64,000 nt of DNA from Aquicella lusitana (GCF_902459475.1 NZ_LR699117.1:1-64000), one strand, 5' to 3'; shown: positions 27,601 to 35,513, numbered from the stretch's first letter. The notes: generated by a model not told the origin, from the sequence alone. Numbers and translations are program-made.

Positions 27601-29428
27601 GGATGCTGTTAAAATCGAAAGGGAAATTTTATCACTTGCCACCAAAGATCAAGGGAAATTACCGCCAATGATTGGCGATGATCGACTTTTACACCAGACA
27701 AACTTAAATCATTTACGCCCAGAACAAAGAGATGCCATTAAAGCTATTACAGCAAGCACAGATCGTGTGATATCCATACAAGGCCGTGCTGGAACAGGTA
27801 AAACCACAATGATGGTAACGCTCGCTGATGTTTTAGCATCGAAACCATTATTAGAAAAAGAAGGCTATCAACTGCACTGCATTGCGCCCACCCATAAAGC
27901 CGTCAAGGAACTCAGAACAAGAGGACTCACCGCGCAAACTGTGGATAGCTTTATTTTAGATGCCAAAAAATGGGGTGATAACAAGGCATCACCTGATTTC
28001 AGTAAAACTGTACTGATTGTCGATGAAGCCTCCATGGTGTCTAACCGCAATATGCTCGCTGTCTTAAAAATAGGGCATGAGGTGAATGTAAGAGCCATTG
28101 TACCAACGGGCGACACACAACAAAACCCTTCCATTGAATCAGGCAAGCCGCATGATCTGATACAAAGTAAACTGGATACCACCATCCATTTAGAAGACAT
28201 ACAGCGTCAAAAGAATCCTGTGCTAAAAGAAGCGGTCAAAGCGATTTACCAAAACAACGTCGCAAAAACATTTACCGCATTTGGTGATGCCATCATTGAA
28301 ATCAATGAAAAAATGATGGGTGATCCTGCGGATAGAAAGTTAACCAATGATGAATTAGGACAAAAATATTATCAGAAACGAATTGAAACGATAGCCAAGG
28401 ATTATGTTGATTTACTGCGCAAAGGAGAAAATGTCCAGATTATCTCGCCTAGCCACGCCGAGCGAAAGGCCATCAATGCAGAAGTCAGAAACCAACTCAC
28501 ACAGTTAAACCAATTACAGGGTCAGACCCACGATTTTGCCATCCTCTCTACTAAAGACATGACGGGCGTTGAAAAATCTAAAGCTACGCATTTTCAAACA
28601 GGGCAGATAATTCGTTTTACTACTGGTTCTGGCAAAGAGATTAAGACGGGGGATTACTTTACCATCACCGATATTAAAAAAGATCACAACCTGCTGACTT
28701 TAACAAAGGCGGGCACCGATAAAAAAATCCTTTGGCAAGTACCCAAATCGCGCGATCGTATTAACAAGGTTGAGGTTTTTCAGCAAGAAGATCGTCAATT
28801 AAAGCTGGGTGATAGAATCATTTGGACACGAACCAATCGCAAAGAAGACCTCTTAAGTACCGATGTTGGTACGGTAACGCACATTGAGAAACACGCTGTT
28901 ACCATCAAGCAACAAGATGGCAGTACGTTCACGTTTAATCCTCGTGAGCAAAAATATCAGCATTGGGATCACGCCTATGCCATCACTACTTATGGCTCGC
29001 AGGGCGGCACTTACTCCACCATTCTTGCGCTATTTGAAAGCTATCGTCATAAGCTAATGAACATTAAAAACCTGCTTGTCACCATCACTCGACCCGAAAA
29101 TACGCTGCGTCTTTATACGGACAATAAAGCCAATCTTGAGCGCACTATTCAACAAAATTCAGGAGACAAGCAGAGCAGCCTTGAAGTGATAGGGCGATAT
29201 CCTGATAAGCGTTCAGCGAATAATTCTATCAGTACACCGCCTAAAAATATTGGGGAGCTTACTACCAAACCATCAGAAAAATTGGCTGCTATCGCAAAAC
29301 AAATATCAACAAACCCATCCAAAGACCGTGCTTATCTCAATGCCTATAAACGCGTGATGGACAAGCCCGTTGATTTAGATAAAGAGCAAATGCTCCCAAG
29401 AATAAAAAACATTGACCGCGAAATTTAA
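24614..29428 (+). CDS. traI: MOB-F relaxase-helicase TraI
   Basis: A 1604-residue nickase-helicase. The relaxase domain (about 1-300) has the Tyr pairs Y16-Y17 and Y23-Y24, the same positions as in F TraI, and a metal triad H149, H160, H162 with F-like spacing. A vestigial helicase follows (about 400-650; GETAKNN where Walker A should be, LIDNAH at Walker B). The active RecD-like helicase has GRAGTGKTT near residue 1057 and IVDEAS near 1136. It would nick at oriT, bind the 5' end covalently and unwind the transferred strand. The AGGA ribosome site sits before the ATG. Confidence 0.95.
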   Translation: MLSSSVIKNVGQASHYYSQQDNYYTRDEGIEQSEWCGKGANELGLSGTVDEKQFTDLLSGTLPTGERLGKMVDGNLKHRAGWDLTFSAPKSVSILALIGGDKRLLEAHRKAVSCAISQIERGCAQARIASATDTAYQNTNNLVVALFHHDLSRAKDPQLHTHGVTMNMTERQDGKWRSLASQRGSYNENTKNTVNGFIERVRHHNRYYSKLYETELAFQVKELGYEIRTDTKSGIFEIAGVSDEAIQFFSKRRTAIKDKLTEKGMSGGKAAAIATLDTREKKEDVDRIKLKEEWDQESKRLGLNYRELIENSHHNKNKIPTKEVFISDEHSLNVLQQAAKSLSVFQSTFSLEEVITTALSVAIRNNINVDTLLKSVDVLVDSGTLVSLQHENGKSMFMIKSTLDDEKNVFQHIAKNKTDKVFANTSNNKDISPDIRDCLATVFGQDRIVLIEGETAKNNLLEPMIKTARAEKLNIALINPSLMGIKQFSRQAKIAPQTFWEQLKALFTDTSTKHYSVMQFLSEYTDNNAPKYHTPDIVLIDNAHLLSTHQQSKLFEWNKKNDSKLILLGNKNTLLSQQVGISLQQFIDKGLPCVTMQTPDSEASPITSSINKIANKVIESKHNDDRHHAMSHHFSQLNEKDRKQSWLVSNNKKSVESLNERTHQTLLSQGKLGKAVTINLLAPVFISEGKGGIAATYQKNQVVRFNESYSSLKVERGEYLRVIRSSKVSNRVVLQKDNGKHLIWQPDKVGGLTQGKVELFNEVKRELAVNEMVIANRSLKSKEIVKGERLYISGVSKKNITLKTQHGKTVLLDTSKPYHRHLDYGYASTLHTIAHEKPTFLIAELPAQSFQANQRHFNQIISQSKESWIYTNDQSALLNNIEKSTGDRLTVHETIKTSDDIKNNLNAIYDLLEKKIMTQDKNVGAIKTAIDSVDYAMRHLSEREAGFSHKELMAVAMKQAIGNVNETMLREVAIEMEKAGILLRGSREDGTLWTTLDAVKIEREILSLATKDQGKLPPMIGDDRLLHQTNLNHLRPEQRDAIKAITASTDRVISIQGRAGTGKTTMMVTLADVLASKPLLEKEGYQLHCIAPTHKAVKELRTRGLTAQTVDSFILDAKKWGDNKASPDFSKTVLIVDEASMVSNRNMLAVLKIGHEVNVRAIVPTGDTQQNPSIESGKPHDLIQSKLDTTIHLEDIQRQKNPVLKEAVKAIYQNNVAKTFTAFGDAIIEINEKMMGDPADRKLTNDELGQKYYQKRIETIAKDYVDLLRKGENVQIISPSHAERKAINAEVRNQLTQLNQLQGQTHDFAILSTKDMTGVEKSKATHFQTGQIIRFTTGSGKEIKTGDYFTITDIKKDHNLLTLTKAGTDKKILWQVPKSRDRINKVEVFQQEDRQLKLGDRIIWTRTNRKEDLLSTDVGTVTHIEKHAVTIKQQDGSTFTFNPREQKYQHWDHAYAITTYGSQGGTYSTILALFESYRHKLMNIKNLLVTITRPENTLRLYTDNKANLERTIQQNSGDKQSSLEVIGRYPDKRSANNSISTPPKNIGELTTKPSEKLAAIAKQISTNPSKDRAYLNAYKRVMDKPVDLDKEQMLPRIKNIDREI

Positions 29429-29446
29429 TTAACTGGAGATATCAAT

Positions 29447-29833
29447 ATGGAACAAATCACCATGAAAGTTGACGATGCTGTTTTTGAAAAAATCAAAGCA
29501 CGCATGGAAAAAAACGGGTGCAAAACGTTGGCGCAATGTGCACGGGAATTGCTGGAATTAGGATTGCGTATAGAGGAAGCGGCAGCCAATCAAGAGGCAG
29601 GTGGTGATGAAAATGACATGCTGGCAACCCTCCTGAACTTAACAAAAACAAATACGCAGTGGGTTTTAGAAACTCGTTTTTTTGTGAAATTTTTAATGGA
29701 AAATTGGAATCGCATGGAGTCATCACAGCTCAGTTTATTCATGGATAAAGCGAAAGAACGGGCAGCGGTTGTCGTTCATGAGATGGTTGGCCAGCCAGCA
29801 AATGCTGCATTGCATGGCATTGAAGGTGGTTAA
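29447..29833 (+). CDS. Small accessory protein after traI, possible relaxosome component
   Basis: A 128-residue protein I cannot name. Residues 1-45 read like a ribbon-helix-helix DNA-binding unit (ITMKVDDAVFEKIKARMEKNG, then LAQCARELLELGLRIEEA). A helical C-terminal half follows. It begins 18 bp after traI with a GGAG site and directly precedes the oriT-like repeats, which suits a relaxosome accessory such as TraY or TraM in F. The function is inferred from position. Confidence 0.6.
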   Translation: MEQITMKVDDAVFEKIKARMEKNGCKTLAQCARELLELGLRIEEAAANQEAGGDENDMLATLLNLTKTNTQWVLETRFFVKFLMENWNRMESSQLSLFMDKAKERAAVVVHEMVGQPANAALHGIEGG

Positions 29834-29846
29834 TCAAGAGAAGGTG

Positions 29847-30060
29847 GGGAATTCCCGCGACTTTTTTGTTGGTGTGTTTTGTCGAATTTCATCATTAATG
29901 AAACAAATACCAACAAAAATTCTGGGAATTCGCTAAAAAGTCAGGGATTCAAAAGAATTCTTTTTGGAAAAATAGCTCGACATTTTCCATAACAAATTGA
30001 ATTGTATGGAATTCTTTTGAATGCAGCCACGCTGCGAAGTGTGTGGTAGCCCTGAAATAT
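29847..30060 (+). other. oriT: Candidate origin of transfer (oriT) with nested inverted repeats and nic-like site
   Basis: Non-coding DNA after traI holds many inverted repeats: GGGAATTCCC (29847-29856); TTTTTGTTGGT (29863-29873) with its complement at 29909-29919; ATTCAAAAGAATTC (29947-29960) with a perfect complement at 30009-30022; inside that, TGGAAAA (29965) with TTTTCCA (29983); and GCAGC-CAC-GCTGC at 30023-30035. The last hairpin runs into GCGAAGTGTGTGGT (30034-30047), which matches the F nic core GCGTGGGGTGT/GGT, as I recall it, at 11 of 14 bases. The nick would fall between 30044 and 30045. Location and structure are strong; the exact nick is inferred. Confidence 0.6.
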
Positions 30061-30214
30061 AAAAATAGTATCGCAACAAAAAAGGAGAACATCACATCAT
30101 AAAAAAATTCATTCGTTAAACATCGTGGTTTTTACACAAACGAATTTAATTTTTTCGCCTGAAAATTTAGGCAAGCAGTGACTAAAAATCTAGGCAATTT
30201 TAACAGGAGGATTT

Positions 30215-30418
30215 ATGCCAATCATCAAAGCAAAACAGAAGCAGGAAAAAGAACAACTACGCATTAATATTGAAAGGGGAATTTACGAAAAAATAAAACA
30301 ATATTGTGAATGGGCTGGTGTCCAAAAATACGATGAGTTTTTTGAGCAAGCCGCTGAATTTGTTTTTTCAAAAGATAAAGACTGGTTGGCGATCAATAAT
30401 CAGAACATAGAAAAATAG
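30215..30418 (+). CDS. Small RHH-like DNA-binding protein
   Basis: A 67-residue protein with a strong AGGAGG ribosome site. The segment QLRINIERGIYEKIKQYCEWAG, followed by a second helix VQKYDEFFEQAAEFVF, has the strand-helix-helix shape of ribbon-helix-helix proteins. It sits just beyond the oriT-like repeats, so it may bind there. No family name can be given. The leader contains a GCCT-AGGC hairpin and an ATTCGTT/AACGAAT repeat. Confidence 0.55.
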   Translation: MPIIKAKQKQEKEQLRINIERGIYEKIKQYCEWAGVQKYDEFFEQAAEFVFSKDKDWLAINNQNIEK

Positions 30419-30422
30419 CTGC

Positions 30423-30459
30423 TAAAAAAAATCGCCAGGCGTGGTCTCGTCTAGCGATT
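30423..30459 (-). terminator. Rho-independent terminator for the DUF6573 operon
   Basis: Read on the minus strand, an imperfect 12-bp stem (30430-30441 with 30448-30459) is followed by a run of T (A7 on the plus strand at 30424-30430). It lies just beyond the minus-strand small genes. Confidence 0.65.
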
Positions 30460-30473
30460 GGTAAATTGAAGTA

Positions 30474-30614
30474 TTACCGCTGGTGTATCTTTTGCGTTTT
30501 CTGGTTAATGTTTAATGCGTAAGACATCATTAACCGATTACTACGCTGGCGGCGGAAATAGTCAAAAATATTTTGCACCGGACTTACAAATTTTCGTATG
30601 ATGAATTTGATCAT
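30474..30614 (-). CDS. Small basic protein downstream of DUF6573
   Basis: A 46-residue ORF starting at 30614, where the message reads GGAG seven bases before the ATG. It is basic and aromatic (IKFIIRKFVSPVQNIFDYFRRQR). It follows the DUF6573 gene by 73 bp on the same strand and ends just before a terminator, so co-expression is plausible. I do not recognise it. Confidence 0.45.
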   Translation of the reverse strand: MIKFIIRKFVSPVQNIFDYFRRQRSNRLMMSYALNINQKTQKIHQR

Positions 30615-30687
30615 TTTTAATCTCCAGGATGGTTTTTGAAAATGGTTGCTAGGCAACCTCTCGCGAAGGCTGCCCAGCTGGCGCATG

Positions 30688-31095
30688 TTAGTCTTCATTA
30701 GGCAACATAATGGTGATGACGGGTTCACCGTTGTCACCGCCGCCGATAACCGCCTTTAATGCAACAAGGCTCGGTTTAACGGCTTGTCGATCGCGTGATA
30801 CAACATACAAGCGGTACATGATTTCAGATTCATTCTTAAAGCGGTTGCAAGCAAAACGAAGCATACTTAATACATCCCACAATCTGCCTTCGGTATTCTG
30901 AATCGCTTTTTTATTTTTCACGTTTTCCCATTCGATATAGTCATGCCAAACAGCATCGGTGACAGCAACTGGGATTTTAAAGCCAACTTCTTTTGCAATT
31001 TCTGTCACATCTACCAGCACACCATCTTGTAGTGCTTGGGCACGTGAATAAATATAGATTGGTTTACCAAAAAAACTATCTTCTCTTTCAATCAT
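30688..31095 (-). CDS. DUF6573 family plasmid protein
   Basis: A 135-residue protein with the PIYIYSRAQALQDGVLVDVTE opening and the AVTDAVWHDYIEW segment that mark DUF6573, a family common on plasmids and other mobile elements. No biochemical role is known to me. It is transcribed away from the DUF6471-like gene at 31232; the 137-bp gap holds three GTTAC-type palindromes that could regulate both. Confidence 0.75.
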   Translation of the reverse strand: MIEREDSFFGKPIYIYSRAQALQDGVLVDVTEIAKEVGFKIPVAVTDAVWHDYIEWENVKNKKAIQNTEGRLWDVLSMLRFACNRFKNESEIMYRLYVVSRDRQAVKPSLVALKAVIGGGDNGEPVITIMLPNED

Positions 31096-31110
31096 TTCAA
31101 TCTCCTTTTG

Positions 31111-31208
31111 TTACTTTAGTAATTATTATGTTACTATAGTAACATATTAGAAACCTATGTCAATACACTTTTGACAATTTTGTAAGTTTAATGTAACTTT
31201 GGTTACAT
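31111..31208. promoter_or_regulatory. Three GTTAC-type palindromes in a divergent promoter region
   Basis: The 20-bp perfect palindrome TATGTTACTATAGTAACATA lies at 31127-31146. TTACT-TT-AGTAA is at 31111-31122, and ATGTAAC-TTTG-GTTACAT at 31191-31208. A TTGACA box at 31171-31176 points toward 31232, placing the last palindrome near its minus-10 region. The shared half-site GTTAC suggests one regulator for the divergent pair. Confidence 0.6.
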
Positions 31209-31231
31209 ATATGAAATCATAAGGTATTAAT

Positions 31232-31480
31232 ATGGAAAGTGATTGGAACGCAATAGCCGCAAATATTTTGAAGGCAGAGATAAAACGTAGAGGTCTTACC
31301 TATGACCAGCTGCATGAAAAATTATTAGCTATTGGTATTAATGAAACGACTAATAGTATCAAGGTAAAAATTAGCCGAGGCGCATTTCAGTTCGCATTTT
31401 TTTTGCAGTGTGCAGCTGCGATTGGTATTAAGAATTTGAGATTGGACGAACTAACTGTTGATAATGGGGATGTTTTTTAA
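31232..31480 (+). CDS. DUF6471-like small regulator
   Basis: An 82-residue protein resembling DUF6471 proteins. The ILKAEIKRRGLTYDQLHEKLLAIG stretch and the following NSIKVKISRGAFQFAFFLQCAAAIG form a helix-turn-helix-like arrangement. It faces away from DUF6573 across the GTTAC palindromes and may autoregulate through them. The assignment is from remembered family features. Confidence 0.65.
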   Translation: MESDWNAIAANILKAEIKRRGLTYDQLHEKLLAIGINETTNSIKVKISRGAFQFAFFLQCAAAIGIKNLRLDELTVDNGDVF

Positions 31481-31594
31481 CCACTTTTATTACCGCCATG
31501 TAAAATAAATGAAGGGGTTATTCATTTGAGAAAATAAGGTAAAATAAACCCTCTCGTTTTCGTTACTGGCATTTTTAGAATCTACGAGGAACAT

Positions 31595-31924
31595 ATGGGC
31601 TGGTTTTATCTATCAATCGCAGGCTTTGCTGAAATTTTTTACGCGGCAGTGATGCCAAGAACAGAAGGTTTTACTCGACTCGGTCCGAGTATTTTCTGCA
31701 TCGCTTTTATTATAGCCAGCATGTATTTCCTCTCACTTGCAACAAGGACTGTACCAATTGGTACAGCCTACGCAATTTGGGTGGGTATCGGAGCAATTGG
31801 AACAGCTACCTACGGGATTTTTCTGCTAGGAGAAGACCGCAGCATTCTTAGGATTATATGTTTCGCGCTGATTCTTGCTGGTATTGTTGGTCTTAAAATA
31901 CTCGCATCAGCCAGTAAAACTTAA
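31595..31924 (+). CDS. gdx: SMR-family guanidinium exporter (Gdx/SugE type)
   Basis: A 109-residue four-helix membrane protein. Glu13 (SIAGFAEIFYA) is the conserved SMR proton/substrate-binding residue. The GFTRLGPS, PIGTAYAIWVGIGAIGTA and GIVGLKI motifs fit the Gdx/SugE branch, which exports guanidinium with proton antiport, better than the EmrE/QacE multidrug branch. One difference is Tyr where Gdx usually has Trp16. No guanidine riboswitch is visible upstream. It opens the toxic-ion resistance cluster. Confidence 0.85.
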   Translation: MGWFYLSIAGFAEIFYAAVMPRTEGFTRLGPSIFCIAFIIASMYFLSLATRTVPIGTAYAIWVGIGAIGTATYGIFLLGEDRSILRIICFALILAGIVGLKILASASKT

Positions 31925-31944
31925 ATGTTGATAATAATTAGCAA

Positions 31945-32145
31945 ATGTCTATAAAATTCTGTACATATCCCATAGAACCAACTGCGATGGAAGTAGCATC
32001 TACAGACAGCTTGCGTACCTTACCCTCTTCCATAACGACTCTCAAAAATACGATTCAACTATTACGTGATGAGAAATTATTTATCCTAAACGAAAAAATT
32101 CATTTGGAAGAACGAGCTAAATTATTTTCAAACGTAGCTGTATGA
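31945..32145 (+). CDS. Small ORF, possible transposase N-terminal remnant
   Basis: A 66-residue ORF between the guanidinium and fluoride exporters. It opens with a low-complexity part and ends in a charged helix (LPSSITTLKNTIQLLRDEK, then LNEKIHLEERAKLF) that resembles the coiled-coil opening of IS66-type transposases. It might be a short remnant of such an element. No ribosome site is convincing. The alternative is that it is non-coding spacer. Confidence 0.25.
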   Translation: MSIKFCTYPIEPTAMEVASTDSLRTLPSSITTLKNTIQLLRDEKLFILNEKIHLEERAKLFSNVAV

Positions 32146-32162
32146 TACGGGAATTTTAAATA

Positions 32163-32537
32163 ATGAATACATTGTTAATCTTTTTAGGCGCAGGAATTGG
32201 TGGTGTATTGCGATACTGGGTATCTAATATGATTTATTGGATGACAGGTCGACAATTCCCCTACGGAACGCTCGTGGTTAATATCAGCGGGTGTTTTTTA
32301 ATGGGTTTTTTGTTTGTTCTAATTATTGAACGCTTTGATGGAATTGGTCCTCAGTTACGTTCACTTTTATTAATTGGTTTATTAGGCGGATATACCACAT
32401 TTTCGTCTTTCTCAATTGAAACACTCAACCTTTTTGAAAATGGTGCCTGGTTGAGTGGATTTTTAAATATATTTTTTAGCGTATTTTTATGTATTTTAGC
32501 AGCTTGGCTTGGAGTTATAGGAGGAAGACAGTTATGA
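32163..32537 (+). CDS. crcB: Fluoride channel CrcB/Fluc
   Basis: A 124-residue four-helix protein that exports fluoride as a dual-topology dimer. The hallmarks are GAGIGGVLRYW at the N-terminus, PYGTLVVNISGCFLMGFL (central Asn), and GLLGGYTTFSSFS (the Phe-box/TM3 break). No fluoride riboswitch is visible upstream. It overlaps the DUF190 gene by 4 bp. Confidence 0.93.
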   Translation: MNTLLIFLGAGIGGVLRYWVSNMIYWMTGRQFPYGTLVVNISGCFLMGFLFVLIIERFDGIGPQLRSLLLIGLLGGYTTFSSFSIETLNLFENGAWLSGFLNIFFSVFLCILAAWLGVIGGRQL

Positions 32538-32836
32538 AAACAATCGATGTCACTATCGTTAGAATTTATGTGATGGAATCAGATCACTTGCTTAATACTA
32601 TAGTTAACTATTTAAAAAGTGAAGCAAAAATCCGTGGTATCAGTGTTTTTAGGGCCATTAGTGGCTTTGGTGAAACAGGGAATCATACAGCTTCGTTGAT
32701 CGACCTTTCCTTGGATCTGCCTCTTGCTGTCGAATTTTTTGATAGTAAAGATAAGGTCATGCTCGCCTTAGAACATTTAAGTAAAACCATCAAACATGAG
32801 CATATTGTTTTCTGGGAAGCTAAAGCAAACGATTAA
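32534..32836 (+). CDS. DUF190 family protein, CrcB partner
   Basis: A 100-residue PII-like protein of the DUF190 family, often encoded beside crcB. It shows IRIY-type opening (VTIVRIYVMES), the GISVFRAISGFGETG loop and DLPLAVEFFDSKDKV. The longer frame to 32489 runs inside crcB; ATG 32534 has an AGGAGG site. The role is probably regulatory or accessory to fluoride efflux, not shown. Confidence 0.85.
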   Translation: MKTIDVTIVRIYVMESDHLLNTIVNYLKSEAKIRGISVFRAISGFGETGNHTASLIDLSLDLPLAVEFFDSKDKVMLALEHLSKTIKHEHIVFWEAKAND

Positions 32837-32851
32837 AAATTATTAATTATT

Positions 32852-34054
32852 GTGAAATTAAACATGACGTCTTCCGCATTATCTAAAAAAGACATTACCA
32901 AATCCTCCGCGCTTAAATTTGTTATTTTATTAAGCATCGTAAGCTTATTTGCTGATATGACTTATGAAGGTGCCCGTAGTATTACTGGCCCTTATCTTGC
33001 CATATTAGGTGCAAATGCAGCCGTGGTGGGATTTGTTGCCGGATTCGGCGAATTTATTGGTTATGCATTGCGTATTGTTTCAGGTTATCTTGCCGATCGA
33101 ACAGGAAAATATTGGGCATTTACTATTTTTGGCTATGTTTGTAATTTGCTTGCAGTTCCATTATTAGCGTTAGCAGGTCATTGGTGGATTGCTGCTACTT
33201 TAATTATTGTTGAGCGTATGGGTAGAGCCATTCGGGTACCACCGCGTGATGCCATGTTATCCCATGCAGGACAAAAGGTTGGCATGGGATGGGTGTTCGG
33301 ACTGCATGAAGCAATCGATCAAATAGGAGCAATGCTGGGGCCGATCATGATCGCCGTAGCATTATATTTCAAAGAAGGTTATCAATATAGTTTCGCTATG
33401 CTTTTGATTCCAGCATTAATAGCCTTAGCGATATTAGTCGTTGCACGTTGGCTCTATCCACATCCCCAAGCTTTAGAAGTAGAACATGAGTCCTTAGAAG
33501 CGAAAGGAATGAATCAAGTCTTTTGGTTATATTTAACGGGTGCATCATTGATTGCAGCAGGCTATGCAGATTTTCCGTTGATCGCTTATCATTTTCAGAA
33601 AACAACTATTTTATCCCCCGTTTGGATACCCATTTCCTATGCTATTGCAATGGGTCTTACCTCTCTAACAGCACCGCTCTTTGGTCATTTTTATGATCGA
33701 AGAGGCTTTTCAATTTTAATTGTAGTAACCATATTTTCATGCCTCTTCGCACCTTTAGTATTTTTAGGAGACACTGCTACAGCTTTTCTGGGAGTAGCGT
33801 TATGGGGTATTGGTGTCAGTGCACACGAATCTTTAATGCGTGCAATCGTAGCGAACATGATACCGAAAGATAAACGTGGCGCTGCTTACGGCATTTTTAA
33901 TGCGGGATATGGAACTTTTTGGTTTTTAGGCAGTTTCTTGATGGGAATACTCTATGATATTTCTATTCCAATATTAGTTATTTTTTCCATTCTTATTCAA
34001 TTATCATCTGTGCCTTTATTATGGATAGTAATGAAGAAAATAGGTAAGCATTAA
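32852..34054 (+). CDS. MFS transporter
   Basis: A 400-residue transporter (396 if ATG 32864 is used in place of the GTG at 32852) with about 12 membrane helices. The loop between helices 2 and 3 reads RIVSGYLADRTGKYW, the MFS signature, and RMGRAIRVPPRDAML follows helix 4. The substrate cannot be read. It lies 15 bp after the DUF190 gene and just before arsC, so it may share a role in toxic-ion export. Confidence 0.85.
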   Translation: MKLNMTSSALSKKDITKSSALKFVILLSIVSLFADMTYEGARSITGPYLAILGANAAVVGFVAGFGEFIGYALRIVSGYLADRTGKYWAFTIFGYVCNLLAVPLLALAGHWWIAATLIIVERMGRAIRVPPRDAMLSHAGQKVGMGWVFGLHEAIDQIGAMLGPIMIAVALYFKEGYQYSFAMLLIPALIALAILVVARWLYPHPQALEVEHESLEAKGMNQVFWLYLTGASLIAAGYADFPLIAYHFQKTTILSPVWIPISYAIAMGLTSLTAPLFGHFYDRRGFSILIVVTIFSCLFAPLVFLGDTATAFLGVALWGIGVSAHESLMRAIVANMIPKDKRGAAYGIFNAGYGTFWFLGSFLMGILYDISIPILVIFSILIQLSSVPLLWIVMKKIGKH

Positions 34055-34071
34055 CTCATAGAAGGCTAGTC

Positions 34072-34489
34072 ATGCAAAATCTTATTTTTGTGTGTAGCAA
34101 ATTCTGCTAGGAGTCAAATGGCAGAAGGTATTGGGAAAAAAAATTTAGCAGGAATAGCGGACGTTTGTAGTGCTGGCTCACAACCTAGCAAAGTTAATCC
34201 ATTAGCCATTCAGGTTCTCAAAGAAATCGGCATTGATATCTCTCATCAAAAATCTAAATCACTCGATTCAATTGATAAAAATACAATTGATTTAGTCATT
34301 ACATTATGTGCTGAGGAAATTTGCCCTATATTTCCTGGAAATGTAAAGCGTCTCCATTGGCCTTTGCCTGATCCGTCTAATCCTAAATATAGTTCGGATG
34401 AGCAATTAAAATTATTTAGAAAAGTACGCGATGATTTGAAAAATAGAATTCAAAATTTGAGAGATGAGATGAAGTCATGGAAAAGATAA
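34072..34489 (+). pseudogene. arsC: Arsenate reductase ArsC (LMW-phosphatase type), frameshifted
   Basis: The frame from ATG 34072 reads MQNLIFVC and then shifts and stops at 34108. The second frame continues as VANSARSQMAEG and runs to 34489. The two-base loss in the run GTGTGTAGC (a GT repeat) splits the C-x5-R catalytic P-loop, CVANSAR. The rest is intact, including LCAEEICP with the two Cys used for disulfide cycling and a WPLPDPS loop. A TTG at 34088 could start a product lacking the first strand. The break is real unless it is a sequencing error. Confidence 0.8.
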
Positions 34490-35513
34490 AACATTAAATA
34501 CATTTGATCGTTTCTTGTCTCTTTGGGTTATTACTTGTATTTTAGCCGGAATTGCTTTTGGAAAAATTTCTCCTGCTGTTGTTCAAATGCTTGGTAATTG
34601 GGAAATTGCACAAGTAAATCTGCCAGTAGGTATTTTAATTTGGATCATGATTATTCCCATGTTGATTCGCGTTGATCTAAAAGAAATTCATCATATGCGA
34701 GAATTTTGGAGAGGAAGTCTTATTACCCTTGGAATTAATTGGTTAATCAAACCATTTTCAATGACATTTCTTGGATAGTTTTTCCTTAAATATTTGTTTT
34801 CTTCATGGTTGCCTGCTTCTGAAATAGACAACTATATTGCAGGATTAGTAATACTTGCTGCTGCACCGTGTACAGCAATGGTCTTTGTATGGAGTTACTT
34901 GTGCGACGGAGAGCCTCATTTCACGTTAACCCAAGTTGCACTAAATGATGCTATTATGATCTTTGCATTTGTACCTATTGTGGGATTACTACTAGGTATA
35001 ACAGGATTAACTATTCCATGGGATACGTTATTGATATCTATAACAGTATATATTTTAATTCCTTTTTTGATAACTCAAGGGATGAGATATGGGATTATCA
35101 ATCATAGTAAAATTAATCTTGACGTTTTTCTAAAGAAAATTCATCTCTACTCGATTACAGCTTTACTTGCAATGTTAATTTTACCTTTTGGTTTTCAAGG
35201 TTATCAAATTCTTCAGTCACCCATTATCGTATTGTTAATTGCTATCCCAATTCTTATTCAAGTTTATTTCAACTCAATGCTTGCATATGGGCTAAATAAA
35301 ACAATTGGTGAAAAGTATCGAATAGCAGGACCATCTGCTTTAATTGGCGCTAGCAATTTTTTTGAATTAGCAGTTGCTACAGCAATTACATTATTTGACT
35401 TTAAATCAGGTGCCGCATTAGCGACAGTAGTAGGGGTATTGGTAGAAGTACCTGTCATGCTGTCTGTTGTAAAAATAGTAAATAGCTCAAAAAAATGGTA
35501 TGAGCATAAATAA
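34477..35513 (+). pseudogene. acr3: ACR3-type arsenite exporter, broken by frameshift and nonsense codon
   Basis: From ATG 34477 the message stops after six codons; adding one A to the A-run at 34481-34484 would give MEKDKTLNTFDRFLSLWV and join the main frame. That frame then hits TAG at 34776-34778, where family members have Trp (TFLG-W-FFLKYLF). It resumes to 35513 with typical ACR3 features: APCTAMVFVWSYL with the key Cys, VALNDAIMIFAF and PSALIGASNFFELAVA. The ten-helix exporter of arsenite is therefore disabled twice. Confidence 0.85.

Noticed and set aside
30615-30737. N-terminal extension of the small protein at 30474-30614
   Set aside because: It overlaps DUF6573 and has no ribosome site; the internal ATG at 30614 has GGAG.
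31481-31594. Guanidine riboswitch upstream of the Gdx gene
   Set aside because: No pair of ACGR hairpins and no ykkC-type core could be found by eye.
31925-32162. Fluoride riboswitch upstream of crcB, prompted by a GCGATGG string
   Set aside because: The pairing partners and the pseudoknot pattern are missing.
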